Made by a program: the position numbers and the translations under genes. A stretch of DNA of 36,083 nucleotides from Actinomadura chibensis NBRC 106107 (lineage in GTDB: Bacteria; Actinomycetota; Actinomycetes; Streptosporangiales; Streptosporangiaceae): positions 1 to 36,083 of the forward strand of contig NZ_BCQP01000090.1 in assembly GCF_001552135.1 (NCBI RefSeq), read 5' to 3'. Of this stretch, positions 22,692 through 31,429 are shown piece after piece; positions within the stretch are counted from its first letter, which is position 1; every line of letters begins with the position of its first letter. The notes below the pieces were generated by a model. That model saw only the letters and a program-made list of their open reading frames with translations. It was not told the origin of the DNA and did not search any database.

Positions 22692-25600
22692 GTGAGACAC
22701 AGGGCACGCACGGCCACCGCCATCCTCGCGGCAATGGCCACGTTAACGACGGGAACGGCCATCGCCGCCCCCGCACCACCGTCCGCACCGCCGTCCACAC
22801 CCTCGGCCGGGGCCCGGCCGCCGAACCCGGCGGCCGGTCCCACCACGGTCAGCCCGCCTCAACGAACCGCGCTCCTCGGCCCGAACTGGGACCGGTCCTC
22901 CGACCGCGCCTGGACGACCTCCAGCGACGCCGAAGGCTTCCATTTCCTGATCGCGGACAAGAAGTCCGGCTACACCTGGCGGACCGCCGCCTCCCTGTCC
23001 GAACCCGGATTCGACGCCGACATGTGGATCGGCAACGCGTGCGTCACCGGTTCGGGCCGCCGCGCGGTCGTCGCGTACGCGCCGCGCACTTTCACCAACA
23101 AGGCCGAACTGATGGCCCGGGGCGCGTTCGCCGCCGTCATCGACCTCGACACCGGCAAGGTGACCAAACTCGACCGCCAGGTGTCGCTGGCCTATTTCAG
23201 CCCGGGCTGCGGGCTCGGAGAGACGGCGGTGCTCACCCGGCTCGGCGGGGAGACCAAGAACGCCACCCAGTTGATCAAGTTGAACGCCGCCACGGCGAAG
23301 CTCGCCGACCCGATCCAGCTCAAAGGCGAGGTCACCTCCGCCATTCCCGTCGGCGACTCCATCGTCGCCGCCGATTCGGCCCGCCTGGTGAAGATCACCG
23401 ATGCGGGAAAACGGACTCCGCTCGCCTTCACCGGCGGAATTCCGTTCCTGCTCAAACCCGACGCCCAGGGCGGCGTGGTGTACATGGACCGTCCCGCCGC
23501 TTCCGCCCAGGCCGCGCCGCCGCAGCAGCCGCAGGCGCAGGCGCGGGTCATGCGCGTCGCCGCCGGGGCCGTCGCCCACCCGGACGCCAGGGCGGCCAAG
23601 CCCGCCGCGCTGGCGTCCGGTCCGCTGACCGGCATCGACCTGACCAGCAGCGCGGACGGCAAGGTGTTCGTCACGGGCGGGGCCGAACCGGCGGCGGGAC
23701 TGCCCGGGACGGTCGTCGTCCGCGGCGACGCGCCCCGCGACGCCGTCGCCTCCACGCGCGGCGAGGCGCTGATCACCAGGACCGCGTGGAGCGACGGCCG
23801 GGATCCGCGCGGCCTGGCGCGGCTCTCGGCCAACCAGCGCGTCGCGAGGATCAACCTGCTCAGCCTGTCCACCGGAAAGTCGTCTGAATTCCACGTCCTG
23901 CCGGGGCAGGACGGTCTGGCTCCCACCGTTCAGGGTCATCGTTTGTCTCCGGCACTCCCGGCACCCGCGAAGACGCCGAACGGAGCCGGAGGCAAATCCC
24001 GTTCGCGCTCGGGAACCGTCGACGACGCGCGCACATGTTCCGTGCCGCGCAACGACCCCGCGAAGCAGACCATGCAGCCCAAGCCGCGCCAGGTGGAGTG
24101 GGCGGTGAACATGGCGGTCAGCGGAAATCTCAATTACCACATCTCCCGGCCCGCGAACTGGAAGAACCTGGGGATGCCCGCCTACCATCCGCAGGACCCG
24201 GACATGTTCCCGCTCCATTCGCTGGCGGGCGGCGGACGCGTTCCCATGCAGGTGATGCTCGGGGTCACCGCGCAGGAATCCAACATGTGGCAGGCGGCCC
24301 GTTTCGTCGTCCCCGGCGTCACCGGGAACCCGCTGATCGGCAATTACTACGGCATCAAGTACTCCCCCGACGGCCAGCAGCAGGACCCGTGGGCGATCGA
24401 CTGGGCGGCGGCCGACTGCGGATACGGCATCACCCAGGTGACCGACGGCATGCGGCTGCCCGGAAAGGAGAAGCCGGGCGAGGTCGCCAAGACGAGCAAG
24501 CAGCAGCAGGCGATCGCGCTGGACTACACCGCCAACATCGCCGCGGGCGTCAACATCCTCATCGACAAGTGGAACCAGACCTACAACGCGGGACTGCGGA
24601 TCGACAACGCCGACCCGCAATGGATGGAGACCTGGTATTTCGCCCTCTGGGCCTACAATTCCGGCTTCTACCCGGCGAGCGACGCGCCGAAGAACGCGGG
24701 AACCTGGGGCGTTGGGTTCACCAACAACCCCGCGAACCCGCTGTGGAAGGCCAACCGCCCGCCGTTCCTGTCCAGCGCGGACGGCACCAAGGACGACTAT
24801 TCGCACGCCGCCCATCCCCAGGACTGGCCCTACCAGGAAAAGGTCCTCGGATGGGCCGGGCACCCGCTCCAGGGGCTGGAATCCCCCGGGACGATGGTGG
24901 TGGGCTTCCGCGCGGCATGGTGGAACACGACCGGAAGCCGCGCAACGGTCCAGCCGCCGGAGAACCTGTTCTGCAATTCCGGGAACGACTGCGATCCGGG
25001 CAAGATCGGGCCCAACGACTCCAACGACCCGGGCATGGGCGCCTGCACGCGCGCCGACCTGCACTGCTGGTGGCACCTCCCGACGAGCTGGAAGAGCTGC
25101 GTCTCCAACGTGTGCGGACATGAGATATGGCGGTTCGATCCGCCGGCCAACTATCCGGAGCAGGCCGACGGGACGGCCTATCCGCCGAACTGCACGGTGA
25201 ACGGCCTGCCCGGGGACGCCCTCATCGTCGACGACGTCCCGGACGACACCCCGATCCACCGTCCGGGATGCGCGGTCCCCAAGGCGTCGAGCGGCTCCTT
25301 CTCGTTCGACTACGGCTCGGAATCGTCCAAGATCGACCTGCATCAGCTGGGCGGGGGCTACGACAGCCACTTCTGGTTCGCGCACGGCCGCGACACGTCC
25401 TCCAATTACGACAGATTGAGGGTCACGGGCACCTGGCGGCTGAACACCGAGTTGAGCAAGCCGAACGGCAGGGTCTTCGTGCACATCCCCGACCACGGGG
25501 CCCAGGTGTCCGCGGCGACCTACGAGGTCATCACCGCGCGCGGCACGCGGAGGGTCACGATCCCGCAGGACACCAACGGGACGAACCACTGGGTCGAACT

Positions 25601-27059
25601 CGGAGCCTTCGGATTCAAGGGCGTGAAACCGGCCGTGCGGCTCACGAACTGGCTCGCGGGCGGCAACGGCGAGAAGGACGTCGCCTTCGACGCGGTGGCC
25701 TTCGCGCCCAGCGACTTCGTCGGCTCGGCGCCCGTGATCCATCTGCCCGACCCCGACCCGAACGCCCCGGAACCCGAGGACCAGACGGAGAACGAAGACC
25801 CCCCGCAGGCCGCGCCCAGCGGGCTCAACCAGCCGCCGGCGTTGAACACCGCCCCGACACAGAACTGCGAGACCTCGAAGAGCGATCCCAACAAGCGGTA
25901 CTGCTTCACGATCAAGCCGGTGACGCCGACGACGCTCAAGGGCAGGTCGGTGCTGCCCCACACCCGGCTCATCGACGATTCGTGCGGCGTGAACCAGACC
26001 ATCTTCAACCGGTTCGCGTCCTGCGAGCATCTCAACGAGATGACGTACACGGTGACGACGGACGGCACCACGGAGACGCTCGGCGTCTTCGTCGGGCAGT
26101 GGGAGGTGCTGCTGAACAAGAAGAGCACCACCTTCCAGATGAAGTTCTCCATGGTGCCGGTCCTCATCGCGCCGAAGGCCGAGTCGGTCACCTTCCACTT
26201 CAACTACGCGTGCAGCGGCGAATGCAAGCTCAAATCCACCACCGGGAACGGCCTGCCGTTCACGTGGCTCTTCACCGAGAAGCACGTGGCGAGCACCACG
26301 TACACATTCGAGTGGAACAAGTCGGGAAGCACCACTCCCCGGCACGACGTCGTGACGATCGGCGCCTCCGACACGCACTTCACCTCACTCGGGAGCGGCG
26401 GCGAGAAGTCGAGCTCGCACACCTGGTCCACCAAGGCGCTGGGAATCAGATGCGACAACGAGGTCGGCGGCAACGAGGGCTGCGCCTTCTCGAAGTTCAT
26501 CCCCACCTACACGATCAATGTGAAGAAGTTCCCCGCGGCGGCGGCGATGTACTGGGAGCTCATGAACAGGCTGTCCTCCCACCCCGGCAGCGCCAAGCAC
26601 GGCAAGACGCCGCTCCACCGGATCGAGAACCCGGCGACGCAGCAGCAGAACCGCGGGTTCGTCTGCGACGGCACATATATGCCGCATCCCGACGCCGACC
26701 GGGGTCCCCTCGGGCCCAGGGAGAGTTCGAGCTGCGACGAGTATCCGTTCGCGGCCACGCTGGAGAGTGCGGGCAACAAGCAGATCTCCGGCATCGCCTG
26801 CGTGCAGTTCTACGCGACCAAGATCACGGGCAGTTGGGAACTGTGGCTCGATCCGGGCTACGGGACGCCGGTCACGTGGAACGAGCCCTGCGGGCGAGGC
26901 GCGATCCCGCTGAACCAGAACACGGGCGCCGGTGGAGGCGTCGGCGGCCTGCCCGCCAAGTCACGGCTCCTGGACGGAGACGCCTACTGGGTCGAGACGC
27001 CGTATTTCGACGATCAATGCAACGTCAACGCACCGGAGTGCACCATCAGAACATCCTGA
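22692..27059 (+). CDS. Large secreted protein with transglycosylase-like and golvesin-like domains
   Basis: The product has 1455 residues. A signal peptide (1-26, ending AAPA) is followed by a Pro-rich linker. Residues about 55-420 look like a beta-propeller (DAEGFHFLIADKKSGYTWRT, ARGAFAAVIDLDTGKVTKL). Residues about 470-660 resemble a soluble lytic transglycosylase/lysozyme domain: MLGVTAQESN with the likely catalytic Glu529, then GYGITQVTDGM. Residues about 865-1007 form a golvesin-C-like beta domain (FSFDYGSESSKIDL through VAFDAVAFAP). The C-terminal 400 residues, with paired Cys, are of unknown fold. GTG at 22692 has AGGAGA five bases upstream. Placement behind the adaptor/ABC genes suggests a cell-wall-acting partner. 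This arrangement is known from Streptomyces-type genomes as uncharacterised proteins. Confidence 0.8.
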   Translation: MRHRARTATAILAAMATLTTGTAIAAPAPPSAPPSTPSAGARPPNPAAGPTTVSPPQRTALLGPNWDRSSDRAWTTSSDAEGFHFLIADKKSGYTWRTAASLSEPGFDADMWIGNACVTGSGRRAVVAYAPRTFTNKAELMARGAFAAVIDLDTGKVTKLDRQVSLAYFSPGCGLGETAVLTRLGGETKNATQLIKLNAATAKLADPIQLKGEVTSAIPVGDSIVAADSARLVKITDAGKRTPLAFTGGIPFLLKPDAQGGVVYMDRPAASAQAAPPQQPQAQARVMRVAAGAVAHPDARAAKPAALASGPLTGIDLTSSADGKVFVTGGAEPAAGLPGTVVVRGDAPRDAVASTRGEALITRTAWSDGRDPRGLARLSANQRVARINLLSLSTGKSSEFHVLPGQDGLAPTVQGHRLSPALPAPAKTPNGAGGKSRSRSGTVDDARTCSVPRNDPAKQTMQPKPRQVEWAVNMAVSGNLNYHISRPANWKNLGMPAYHPQDPDMFPLHSLAGGGRVPMQVMLGVTAQESNMWQAARFVVPGVTGNPLIGNYYGIKYSPDGQQQDPWAIDWAAADCGYGITQVTDGMRLPGKEKPGEVAKTSKQQQAIALDYTANIAAGVNILIDKWNQTYNAGLRIDNADPQWMETWYFALWAYNSGFYPASDAPKNAGTWGVGFTNNPANPLWKANRPPFLSSADGTKDDYSHAAHPQDWPYQEKVLGWAGHPLQGLESPGTMVVGFRAAWWNTTGSRATVQPPENLFCNSGNDCDPGKIGPNDSNDPGMGACTRADLHCWWHLPTSWKSCVSNVCGHEIWRFDPPANYPEQADGTAYPPNCTVNGLPGDALIVDDVPDDTPIHRPGCAVPKASSGSFSFDYGSESSKIDLHQLGGGYDSHFWFAHGRDTSSNYDRLRVTGTWRLNTELSKPNGRVFVHIPDHGAQVSAATYEVITARGTRRVTIPQDTNGTNHWVELGAFGFKGVKPAVRLTNWLAGGNGEKDVAFDAVAFAPSDFVGSAPVIHLPDPDPNAPEPEDQTENEDPPQAAPSGLNQPPALNTAPTQNCETSKSDPNKRYCFTIKPVTPTTLKGRSVLPHTRLIDDSCGVNQTIFNRFASCEHLNEMTYTVTTDGTTETLGVFVGQWEVLLNKKSTTFQMKFSMVPVLIAPKAESVTFHFNYACSGECKLKSTTGNGLPFTWLFTEKHVASTTYTFEWNKSGSTTPRHDVVTIGASDTHFTSLGSGGEKSSSHTWSTKALGIRCDNEVGGNEGCAFSKFIPTYTINVKKFPAAAAMYWELMNRLSSHPGSAKHGKTPLHRIENPATQQQNRGFVCDGTYMPHPDADRGPLGPRESSSCDEYPFAATLESAGNKQISGIACVQFYATKITGSWELWLDPGYGTPVTWNEPCGRGAIPLNQNTGAGGGVGGLPAKSRLLDGDAYWVETPYFDDQCNVNAPECTIRTS

Positions 27060-27077
27060 CGATGTCCGCCTGAATAC

Positions 27078-27111
27078 GGGCCCCGGCCGGTGGCGTCACC
27101 GGCCGGGGCCC
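27078..27111. terminator. Perfect 15-bp-stem terminator, bidirectional
   Basis: GGGCCCCGGCCGGTG (27078-27092), loop GCGT, then its exact complement (27097-27111). It lies 18 bases after the secreted-protein stop and 14 bases before the stop of the convergent gene, so it can serve both. Confidence 0.85.
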
Positions 27112-27125
27112 GCGCGATGCCGCGG

Positions 27126-27818
27126 TCATTCACCGTCGGGATTGGTGATTTCCACTTGCTCGGGGCGGCCGCTCGCGTCCTGGGTGTGGATGACGATCCG
27201 CTGCCAGGCTTCGGCCGGGACGTCGACGATTCCGGTCAGGTACACGGCCCGTTCCAGCACCTCCGGGCCGAAACGGATTCCCGACACGTTCTCGGCGAGG
27301 GCGAAGAGGTCCGCGGCCGCCGCGGACCGTCCGTGCTCGACGTCGAGGCCGCTCCGGGCCATCGCCTCGACCAGGGCATCGGGGCTACCGCCCGTCCGCT
27401 CGGCGGGACGCTCGAAGCGGGTGCGCAGCTCGCCGTCCTCCCACCAGGAGAAATGGTTCATGGCCGCGGCGCCCGCCGAATGCGTGATCGCCGTGGTCCC
27501 TCGGGTGGCGTAGGCCAGGGCGTCGGTCTGCGACTCGATCCCGCCGTTGATCTCCAGGGCGAACGTCCAGTCGCCTCCGGGGGCGGGGGCCGCGCCGACG
27601 AAGAACTGGTCGCCCCAGAGATCCTGGTCGTCCTGGAAGTCGGAGTCGGCGTCATTGAACGCGTCGAACCCGGCGCGTTCTCCCTGGAACTCGGCGCCGA
27701 CGCGGTCAAGGAATTCCCTGGGGGTGACCCGGTGGATCAGCGTGAGGCAGTAGCCGTTCACGAGATGTCCGCGCCGGAACTCCGGCACCCAGGAATAGTC
27801 GGCCCCGGTCGTGGTCAT
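27126..27818 (-). CDS. DUF6461-like protein
   Basis: The product has 230 residues, with no signal peptide or membrane helix. It starts with YSWVPEF and has GYCLTLIHRVTPREFLDRVGAE, a pattern I associate with the actinobacterial DUF6461 family. Later, FFVGAAPAPGGDWTFALEINGG and a Trp-rich NHFSWWEDGEL fit the same family. The family has no known activity and occurs in many copies in streptomycete-like genomes. ATG at 27818 is kept. It is isolated, with a shared terminator at its 3' end. Confidence 0.7.
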   Translation of the reverse strand: MTTTGADYSWVPEFRRGHLVNGYCLTLIHRVTPREFLDRVGAEFQGERAGFDAFNDADSDFQDDQDLWGDQFFVGAAPAPGGDWTFALEINGGIESQTDALAYATRGTTAITHSAGAAAMNHFSWWEDGELRTRFERPAERTGGSPDALVEAMARSGLDVEHGRSAAAADLFALAENVSGIRFGPEVLERAVYLTGIVDVPAEAWQRIVIHTQDASGRPEQVEITNPDGE

Positions 27819-28153
27819 GGCCCCATTCTGCCCTTACCAGACCGGCCGCGGGGTCGGACGCGATGTCCGGGCCGGTCCGGTGCGGAGCCTCGGGATGCTA
27901 GGGACGACGGACGTGGAGAGCAGGACGCGCACCGGAACGAACACGCCGGACCGCTCGAGCCGGAGGCGGGTCGCTCCCGGTCACCTGCAGGTTCATCGCC
28001 AGTCACCGACGGGACGGGTGTCTTCGCTGGGTGTTCGTTGTACGCTCATGGGTGGACTCCCAGACATTCTGTTCGCACGGGATGGACGGGGGTAGCCGTT
28101 ACGGCGGCCTCTTGCTGACCCCAAGGGGCCGCCTCGGCGGACAAGGGCTAGGG
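27819..28153. other. Intergenic region, no gene
   Basis: The 335 bases between the DUF6461-like gene and the cyclic-nucleotide-binding gene contain no reading frame with a credible ribosome-binding site. The right end holds a terminator candidate (28103-28133) for the operon on the minus strand. Confidence 0.5.
28103..28133 (-). terminator. Terminator candidate of the Crp/nucleotidyltransferase operon
   Basis: GGCGGCC (28103-28109) can pair with GGCCGCC (28127-28133); an inner CCCC-AA-GGGG hairpin is an alternative fold. It lies 20 bases beyond the stop of the last gene of the minus-strand operon. Confidence 0.4.
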
Positions 28154-28591
28154 CTAGGGCGGCAGCGCATCCGCGCGGGCGAACCGCTCGCAGAGGATCC
28201 GCAGTATTTGGAACGCGGTGTCGCCGCGCCGGCTCAGCAGGAACTCCTCGAACTCCTCCACGGGAATCACCGCCGCCTGGACGGACGTCAGCGCGACGGC
28301 GGTGGCCGAGCGGGGCCGGCGGCCGAGCGCCGAGACCGCTCCGAGCAGGGCGCCGGGCCCCGAGACGTGCGGCGGCTGGTCGGCGTCACCGGATCCGACC
28401 TCCACTTCGCCGGACAGAACGATCATGACCGTGGTGTCGCTGTCGCCCTGCCTGTACAGCGCCGTCCCGGCGGGCCAGATCCGCCGCCGACCCCGTTCCA
28501 GCAGGTCGGCGCGTTCGGCCGTGGAGAACATGGTGAGGAAGTCGGGCAGGACGACCACGAGCCGATCACTGGCTACTGGCACGCGTGCCAT
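28154..28591 (-). CDS. Stand-alone cyclic-nucleotide-binding-domain protein
   Basis: The product has 145 residues and consists of a single cyclic-nucleotide-binding fold (YRQGDSDTTVMIVLSGEVEVG, then GPGALLGAVSALGRRPRSATAVAL). The phosphate-binding cassette keeps the Arg-Ser-Ala, but the Glu normally following Gly is Ala, so ligand binding may be weak. No helix-turn-helix follows. ATG at 28591 has GAGGAGG upstream. The gene overlaps the previous one by 26 bases, ending the three-gene operon that starts with a complete Crp-family regulator. Confidence 0.85.
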   Translation of the reverse strand: MARVPVASDRLVVVLPDFLTMFSTAERADLLERGRRRIWPAGTALYRQGDSDTTVMIVLSGEVEVGSGDADQPPHVSGPGALLGAVSALGRRPRSATAVALTSVQAAVIPVEEFEEFLLSRRGDTAFQILRILCERFARADALPP

Positions 28592-29036
28592 AGTCGGCCT
28601 CCTCTCGCAGCCGTCCGCTCAGGGCGGGGATGTCCAGAAGATCCTTCGGGCGGCGCAGGCGCAGCTTGTAGGCCAGGACGTCCCGCAGCGGCGCGAACCG
28701 GAGCCCGGCGAACACGTCGGCGTCGTCGATGAGCTCGTCGGCGGGGCGGGCGCCGGGGATCCACCGCTGGGAGAAGTGGAGCCGTCCGCCCCACAGCGAG
28801 ACGATCGTGTCGCCGCTGTACCGGCCGCGGCCGTGCACGCCGCGGACGTAGGCGTAGTCCCAGACCTCGTTGCGGGCGACGATGTCGAGGTCGCTCAGGC
28901 TGCTGCGCAGGCCGTGCGCGAGGAGCGGGCCGCTGCCGAAGATGACGAAGTCGTCGGGGTCGAGGTCCATGGCGGCGAGCCGTCTGAGCAGGGGGTGCTC
29001 CAGCAGTCCGGCGGGCGAGCCTTTGTCGTGGGTCAT
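28566..29036 (-). CDS. Minimal nucleotidyltransferase-like protein
   Basis: The product has 156 residues. It shows the nucleotidyltransferase core: FVIFGSGPLLAHGLR, then SSLSDLDIVAR, matching the GSG and DxD metal-binding motif of the Pol-beta-like family. The C-terminal pattern LRDVLAYKLRLRRPKDLLDI is usual for substrate-binding helices of these enzymes. The third acidic residue is not obvious, so activity is uncertain. It overlaps the Crp-family gene by four bases and the cyclic-nucleotide-binding gene by 26, and probably forms a functional unit with them. Confidence 0.7.
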   Translation of the reverse strand: MTHDKGSPAGLLEHPLLRRLAAMDLDPDDFVIFGSGPLLAHGLRSSLSDLDIVARNEVWDYAYVRGVHGRGRYSGDTIVSLWGGRLHFSQRWIPGARPADELIDDADVFAGLRFAPLRDVLAYKLRLRRPKDLLDIPALSGRLREEADYGTRASSQ

Positions 29037-29728
29037 TCCGCCGTGTCCCTTCGAGCTGAGGCGGTCCGGTCGCCGGTGGCGATCCTGCGGAGGAACGGGA
29101 CGTCCTGGATGATCACCCGGCGCCGGCCGGTGCGGACGAGGTTGCCGTCCCGGAAGATCTTCATGATCTTCTTCACGGACTCCACGGACAGGCCGGAGAC
29201 CTGCGCCAGCTCCTCGTGGTCGAGTTCCAGCTGCACACCGGTGGCGATCTCGTCGCCGATGCCGCTCTCGATGAGCTCCTGGAGGGCCAGGGCGAGGCGC
29301 GGCTCGGCGGCGAGCTCGGTGTGGGTCAGCCGGGTGTCGGCCTCCCCCAGGCGGCTGGTCAGCATGTAGATGAGGGCGTCGAGGACGCGCGGGTTCTCGT
29401 CGACGAAGTCGTTCCACTGCGTCGCGGACAGGTGCAGGACCTCGACGTCCCGGATCGACCAGACGTTGGCCGAACGCGGCGAGCCGTACCGGGCCGAGGA
29501 CTCACCGACGGGCTGCAGGCCCTTCCGGATGCCGATGAGCCGCTCGGGCGCGCCCTTCGTCACCTTCAGGTGCCCTTTGAGGGGGACGAGCACGAAGTTG
29601 GTCCACTCGCCCTCCTTGAAGAACAGGTGCTTCGCAGGGCGCTGGAGGATCTGGCCCTCCTTCTTCAAGATGGCGAGCTGTTCGTCGGTGAAGAAGGGCT
29701 CCCCTGGCTTGTACCGATCTGCTGCCAT
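29033..29728 (-). CDS. Crp/Fnr-family transcription regulator
   Basis: The product has 231 residues. Residues about 25-130 form the cyclic-nucleotide-binding domain with the cassette GLQPVGESSARYGSPRSANV, which keeps Gly-Glu and Arg-Ser. A helix-turn-helix lies near 170-200 (DHEELAQVSGLSVESVKKIMKIF). ATG at 29728 is used; reading continues upstream to TTG 29764. The spacing to AGAGG is short, so the start may be a few codons off. An AT-rich palindrome (29737-29750) lies just upstream. It is the first gene of the operon with the nucleotidyltransferase-like and cyclic-nucleotide-binding genes. Confidence 0.88.
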   Translation of the reverse strand: MAADRYKPGEPFFTDEQLAILKKEGQILQRPAKHLFFKEGEWTNFVLVPLKGHLKVTKGAPERLIGIRKGLQPVGESSARYGSPRSANVWSIRDVEVLHLSATQWNDFVDENPRVLDALIYMLTSRLGEADTRLTHTELAAEPRLALALQELIESGIGDEIATGVQLELDHEELAQVSGLSVESVKKIMKIFRDGNLVRTGRRRVIIQDVPFLRRIATGDRTASARRDTAE

Positions 29729-29736
29729 GCCTCTAA

Positions 29737-29750
29737 AGGTATTATTACCT
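29737..29750 (-). promoter_or_regulatory. AT-rich palindrome upstream of the Crp-family gene
   Basis: AGGTA (29737-29741), TTAT, TACCT (29746-29750). On the minus strand it includes TAATAAT, which resembles a -10 element, only about 10-20 bases before the ATG. It may be a promoter overlapped by an operator. It is unusually AT-rich here. Confidence 0.4.
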
Positions 29751-29865
29751 CTAGCGAAGCGCAAGGCGTCCCGGCGGAAAGATGGCCGAAGACCGGACGC
29801 TTCCGGCGCTGAACCCGCCTTCGGCGCGGCTCAGGCACCCTAGTCACCGGCCACGTCACCGGGGG

Positions 29866-30468
29866 CTACCGGTCGTCCGCCCCGTCGCGGCCGGACGGCG
29901 CCAGCCCCTCGAAGGCCATGTCGATGATGCCCGCCACCTGCTCGGGCGTGACCGGACGGGTGTGCAGGAGGAGGCGGTAGTACAGGGGCGCGTACAGCAT
30001 TTCGACGACGGCGTCCACGTCGACGTCCGCGCGCAACTGCCCCTTCTCCCGCCCGCGCCGCAGCCGTTCCGCGCAGGCCCGGACCCGCGGCTCGATCATG
30101 ATCTTCCGGAGCGACGCGGCGATCTCGGGATCCTCCTGCGCGGCCGCGATGAGGCCGACGTACGGCGCGAACTCCGGGCTGGCGAACGCCTTCGCGACGA
30201 CGCCCATCTGGGTGCGCAGGTCGGCGCGCAAATCGCCGGTGTCCGGGAAGTCGGTCGTGCTGTTCACGCGCTCGTTGAGCGCCTCCTGGACGACGGCCGC
30301 CTTGGACCCCCACCAGCGGTAGATCGTCTGCTTGCCGACCCCGGCCCGCTTGGCGATCTCCTCGACCGTCGTCCGCGCGAGGCCGCGCTCCCGGCAGAGG
30401 TCGAGGGCCGCGGCGAGGATCGCCTGGCGCGACCGCTCGCTGCGCCGCTGCTCGTTCGGCATGCTCAT
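29866..30468 (-). CDS. TetR/AcrR-family repressor
   Basis: The product has 200 residues. The N-terminal helix-turn-helix is clear: RQAILAAALDLCRERGLART, TVEEIAKRAGVGKQTIYRWW, GSKAAVVQEAL. The C-terminal ligand-binding half carries the TetR_C-type pattern (LYAPLYYRLLLHTRPVTPEQV). ATG at 30468 is chosen; MPNEQ at 30462 is equally possible and has GGGG eight bases upstream. Divergent to it is the membrane-protein gene at 30634. The space between holds palindromes sharing the ACGAGACG half-site, so it probably represses both. Confidence 0.93.
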   Translation of the reverse strand: MSMPNEQRRSERSRQAILAAALDLCRERGLARTTVEEIAKRAGVGKQTIYRWWGSKAAVVQEALNERVNSTTDFPDTGDLRADLRTQMGVVAKAFASPEFAPYVGLIAAAQEDPEIAASLRKIMIEPRVRACAERLRRGREKGQLRADVDVDAVVEMLYAPLYYRLLLHTRPVTPEQVAGIIDMAFEGLAPSGRDGADDR

Positions 30469-30480
30469 ACCCCGAATCAT

Positions 30481-30558
30481 ACGAGACGAGACGGTGCGTC
30501 TTGACAGAGGGGTGGCGGCTTCCTATCGTCGAGGCGAAACAAGACGAGACGTCTCGTC
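30481..30558. promoter_or_regulatory. TetR operator region with palindromes
   Basis: GACGAGACGTCTCGTC (30543-30558) is a perfect 16-base palindrome. About 60 bases away, ACGAGACG recurs at 30481-30488 and AGACG-GTG-CGTCT forms a second inverted repeat (30489-30501). The sites flank the likely promoters of the divergent TetR and membrane-protein genes. Confidence 0.7.
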
Positions 30559-30633
30559 CAGTTCTTGGGCCGCGCGCCGCCGCGCACCGGTCCGGACGAC
30601 CGGGTCCGGAAGGGCCCGTGAAGGAGGCTCGCC

Positions 30634-31341
30634 GTGAGCGAGGCATCAATCCGCAGATACGCCGGCCTGTTCGGCGTGGTCGCAAGCCTGTTCATCATCG
30701 TCCAGGTGCCGCTCTACTTCCTCTACTCCGGGGCGCCGCCGGACTGGAACATCCTCACCCGCGGCCTCATCGGCATCACCGGCTGCACCCTGTACGTCGT
30801 CTACTTCATCGGGCTCCGCCAGCTCATCGTCCGGGTCAGCCCGGCGCACGACTGGCTGGGGACGGTCGTCCAGATGGCGGGACTGCTATGGGTCGCCATG
30901 GTGTTCGTCCCGCAATCCATGGAGGTCGGGGCGGCCATCTCCGTCGAGCACGACATCGACACCACGACGGAGGGTCCGTTCGCTGCGGCGCAGTACCTGA
31001 TGCAGGGCGGGATCTCGCGGCTGCTCATGGCGCTGTTCCTGGTCGCCTTCGGGATCACCGTCTTGCGGCTCGGCCTGCTGCCGAGGTGGGTGGGGCGGTC
31101 GGCGTTCGTCGTCGCCGCGATCAACCTGGCGTTCGTCCCGGCGGTGTACTTCGGCGACGACGCGGCCGACTTCTACAGCGCGCAGGGCTGGGGCACCACG
31201 GCCAGCATGGGCGCGCTCTGGAGTCTCTGGACGCTGGCCGTGAGCGTCAGCATCCTGCGGAGCGCGCGGAGCACGACCACGGCGGCGGCGCCCGCGTCCG
31301 CCGTCCGCCCCGGGCGGCGGGTGGCCGCGCGTATCAGCTGA
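30634..31341 (+). CDS. Multi-pass membrane protein, DUF4386-like
   Basis: The product has 235 residues with five to six hydrophobic helices, for instance YAGLFGVVASLFIIVQVPLYF, GLIGITGCTLYVVYFIGL and LLMALFLVAFGITVLRLGLL. It resembles small actinobacterial DUF4386-type membrane proteins whose function is unknown. GTG at 30634 has GGAGG upstream. It is divergent from, and probably repressed by, the TetR protein; it ends in a 12-bp-stem terminator. Confidence 0.7.
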   Translation: MSEASIRRYAGLFGVVASLFIIVQVPLYFLYSGAPPDWNILTRGLIGITGCTLYVVYFIGLRQLIVRVSPAHDWLGTVVQMAGLLWVAMVFVPQSMEVGAAISVEHDIDTTTEGPFAAAQYLMQGGISRLLMALFLVAFGITVLRLGLLPRWVGRSAFVVAAINLAFVPAVYFGDDAADFYSAQGWGTTASMGALWSLWTLAVSVSILRSARSTTTAAAPASAVRPGRRVAARIS

Positions 31342-31360
31342 GACGGGCGGACGCGAACAA

Positions 31361-31388
31361 GGTGCCCGGGCGTTCCCGCCCGGGCACC
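31361..31388 (+). terminator. Perfect 12-bp hairpin after the membrane-protein gene
   Basis: GGTGCCCGGGCG (31361-31372), loop TTCC, then the exact complement (31377-31388). It lies 19 bases beyond the membrane-protein stop and 41 bases before the stop of the convergent hydrolase gene. Confidence 0.85.
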
Positions 31389-31429
31389 TCGTCAGGTGCG
31401 GATGCCTCCGTCCGTCAGTCGATCGTCCG

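Noticed and set aside
22743..26378. A 1211-codon open frame on the minus strand
   Set aside because: It lies opposite the 1455-residue secreted protein, which has a signal peptide, ribosome-binding site and domains. The minus frame is Arg/Val/Gly-rich with no domain, an artefact of high GC.
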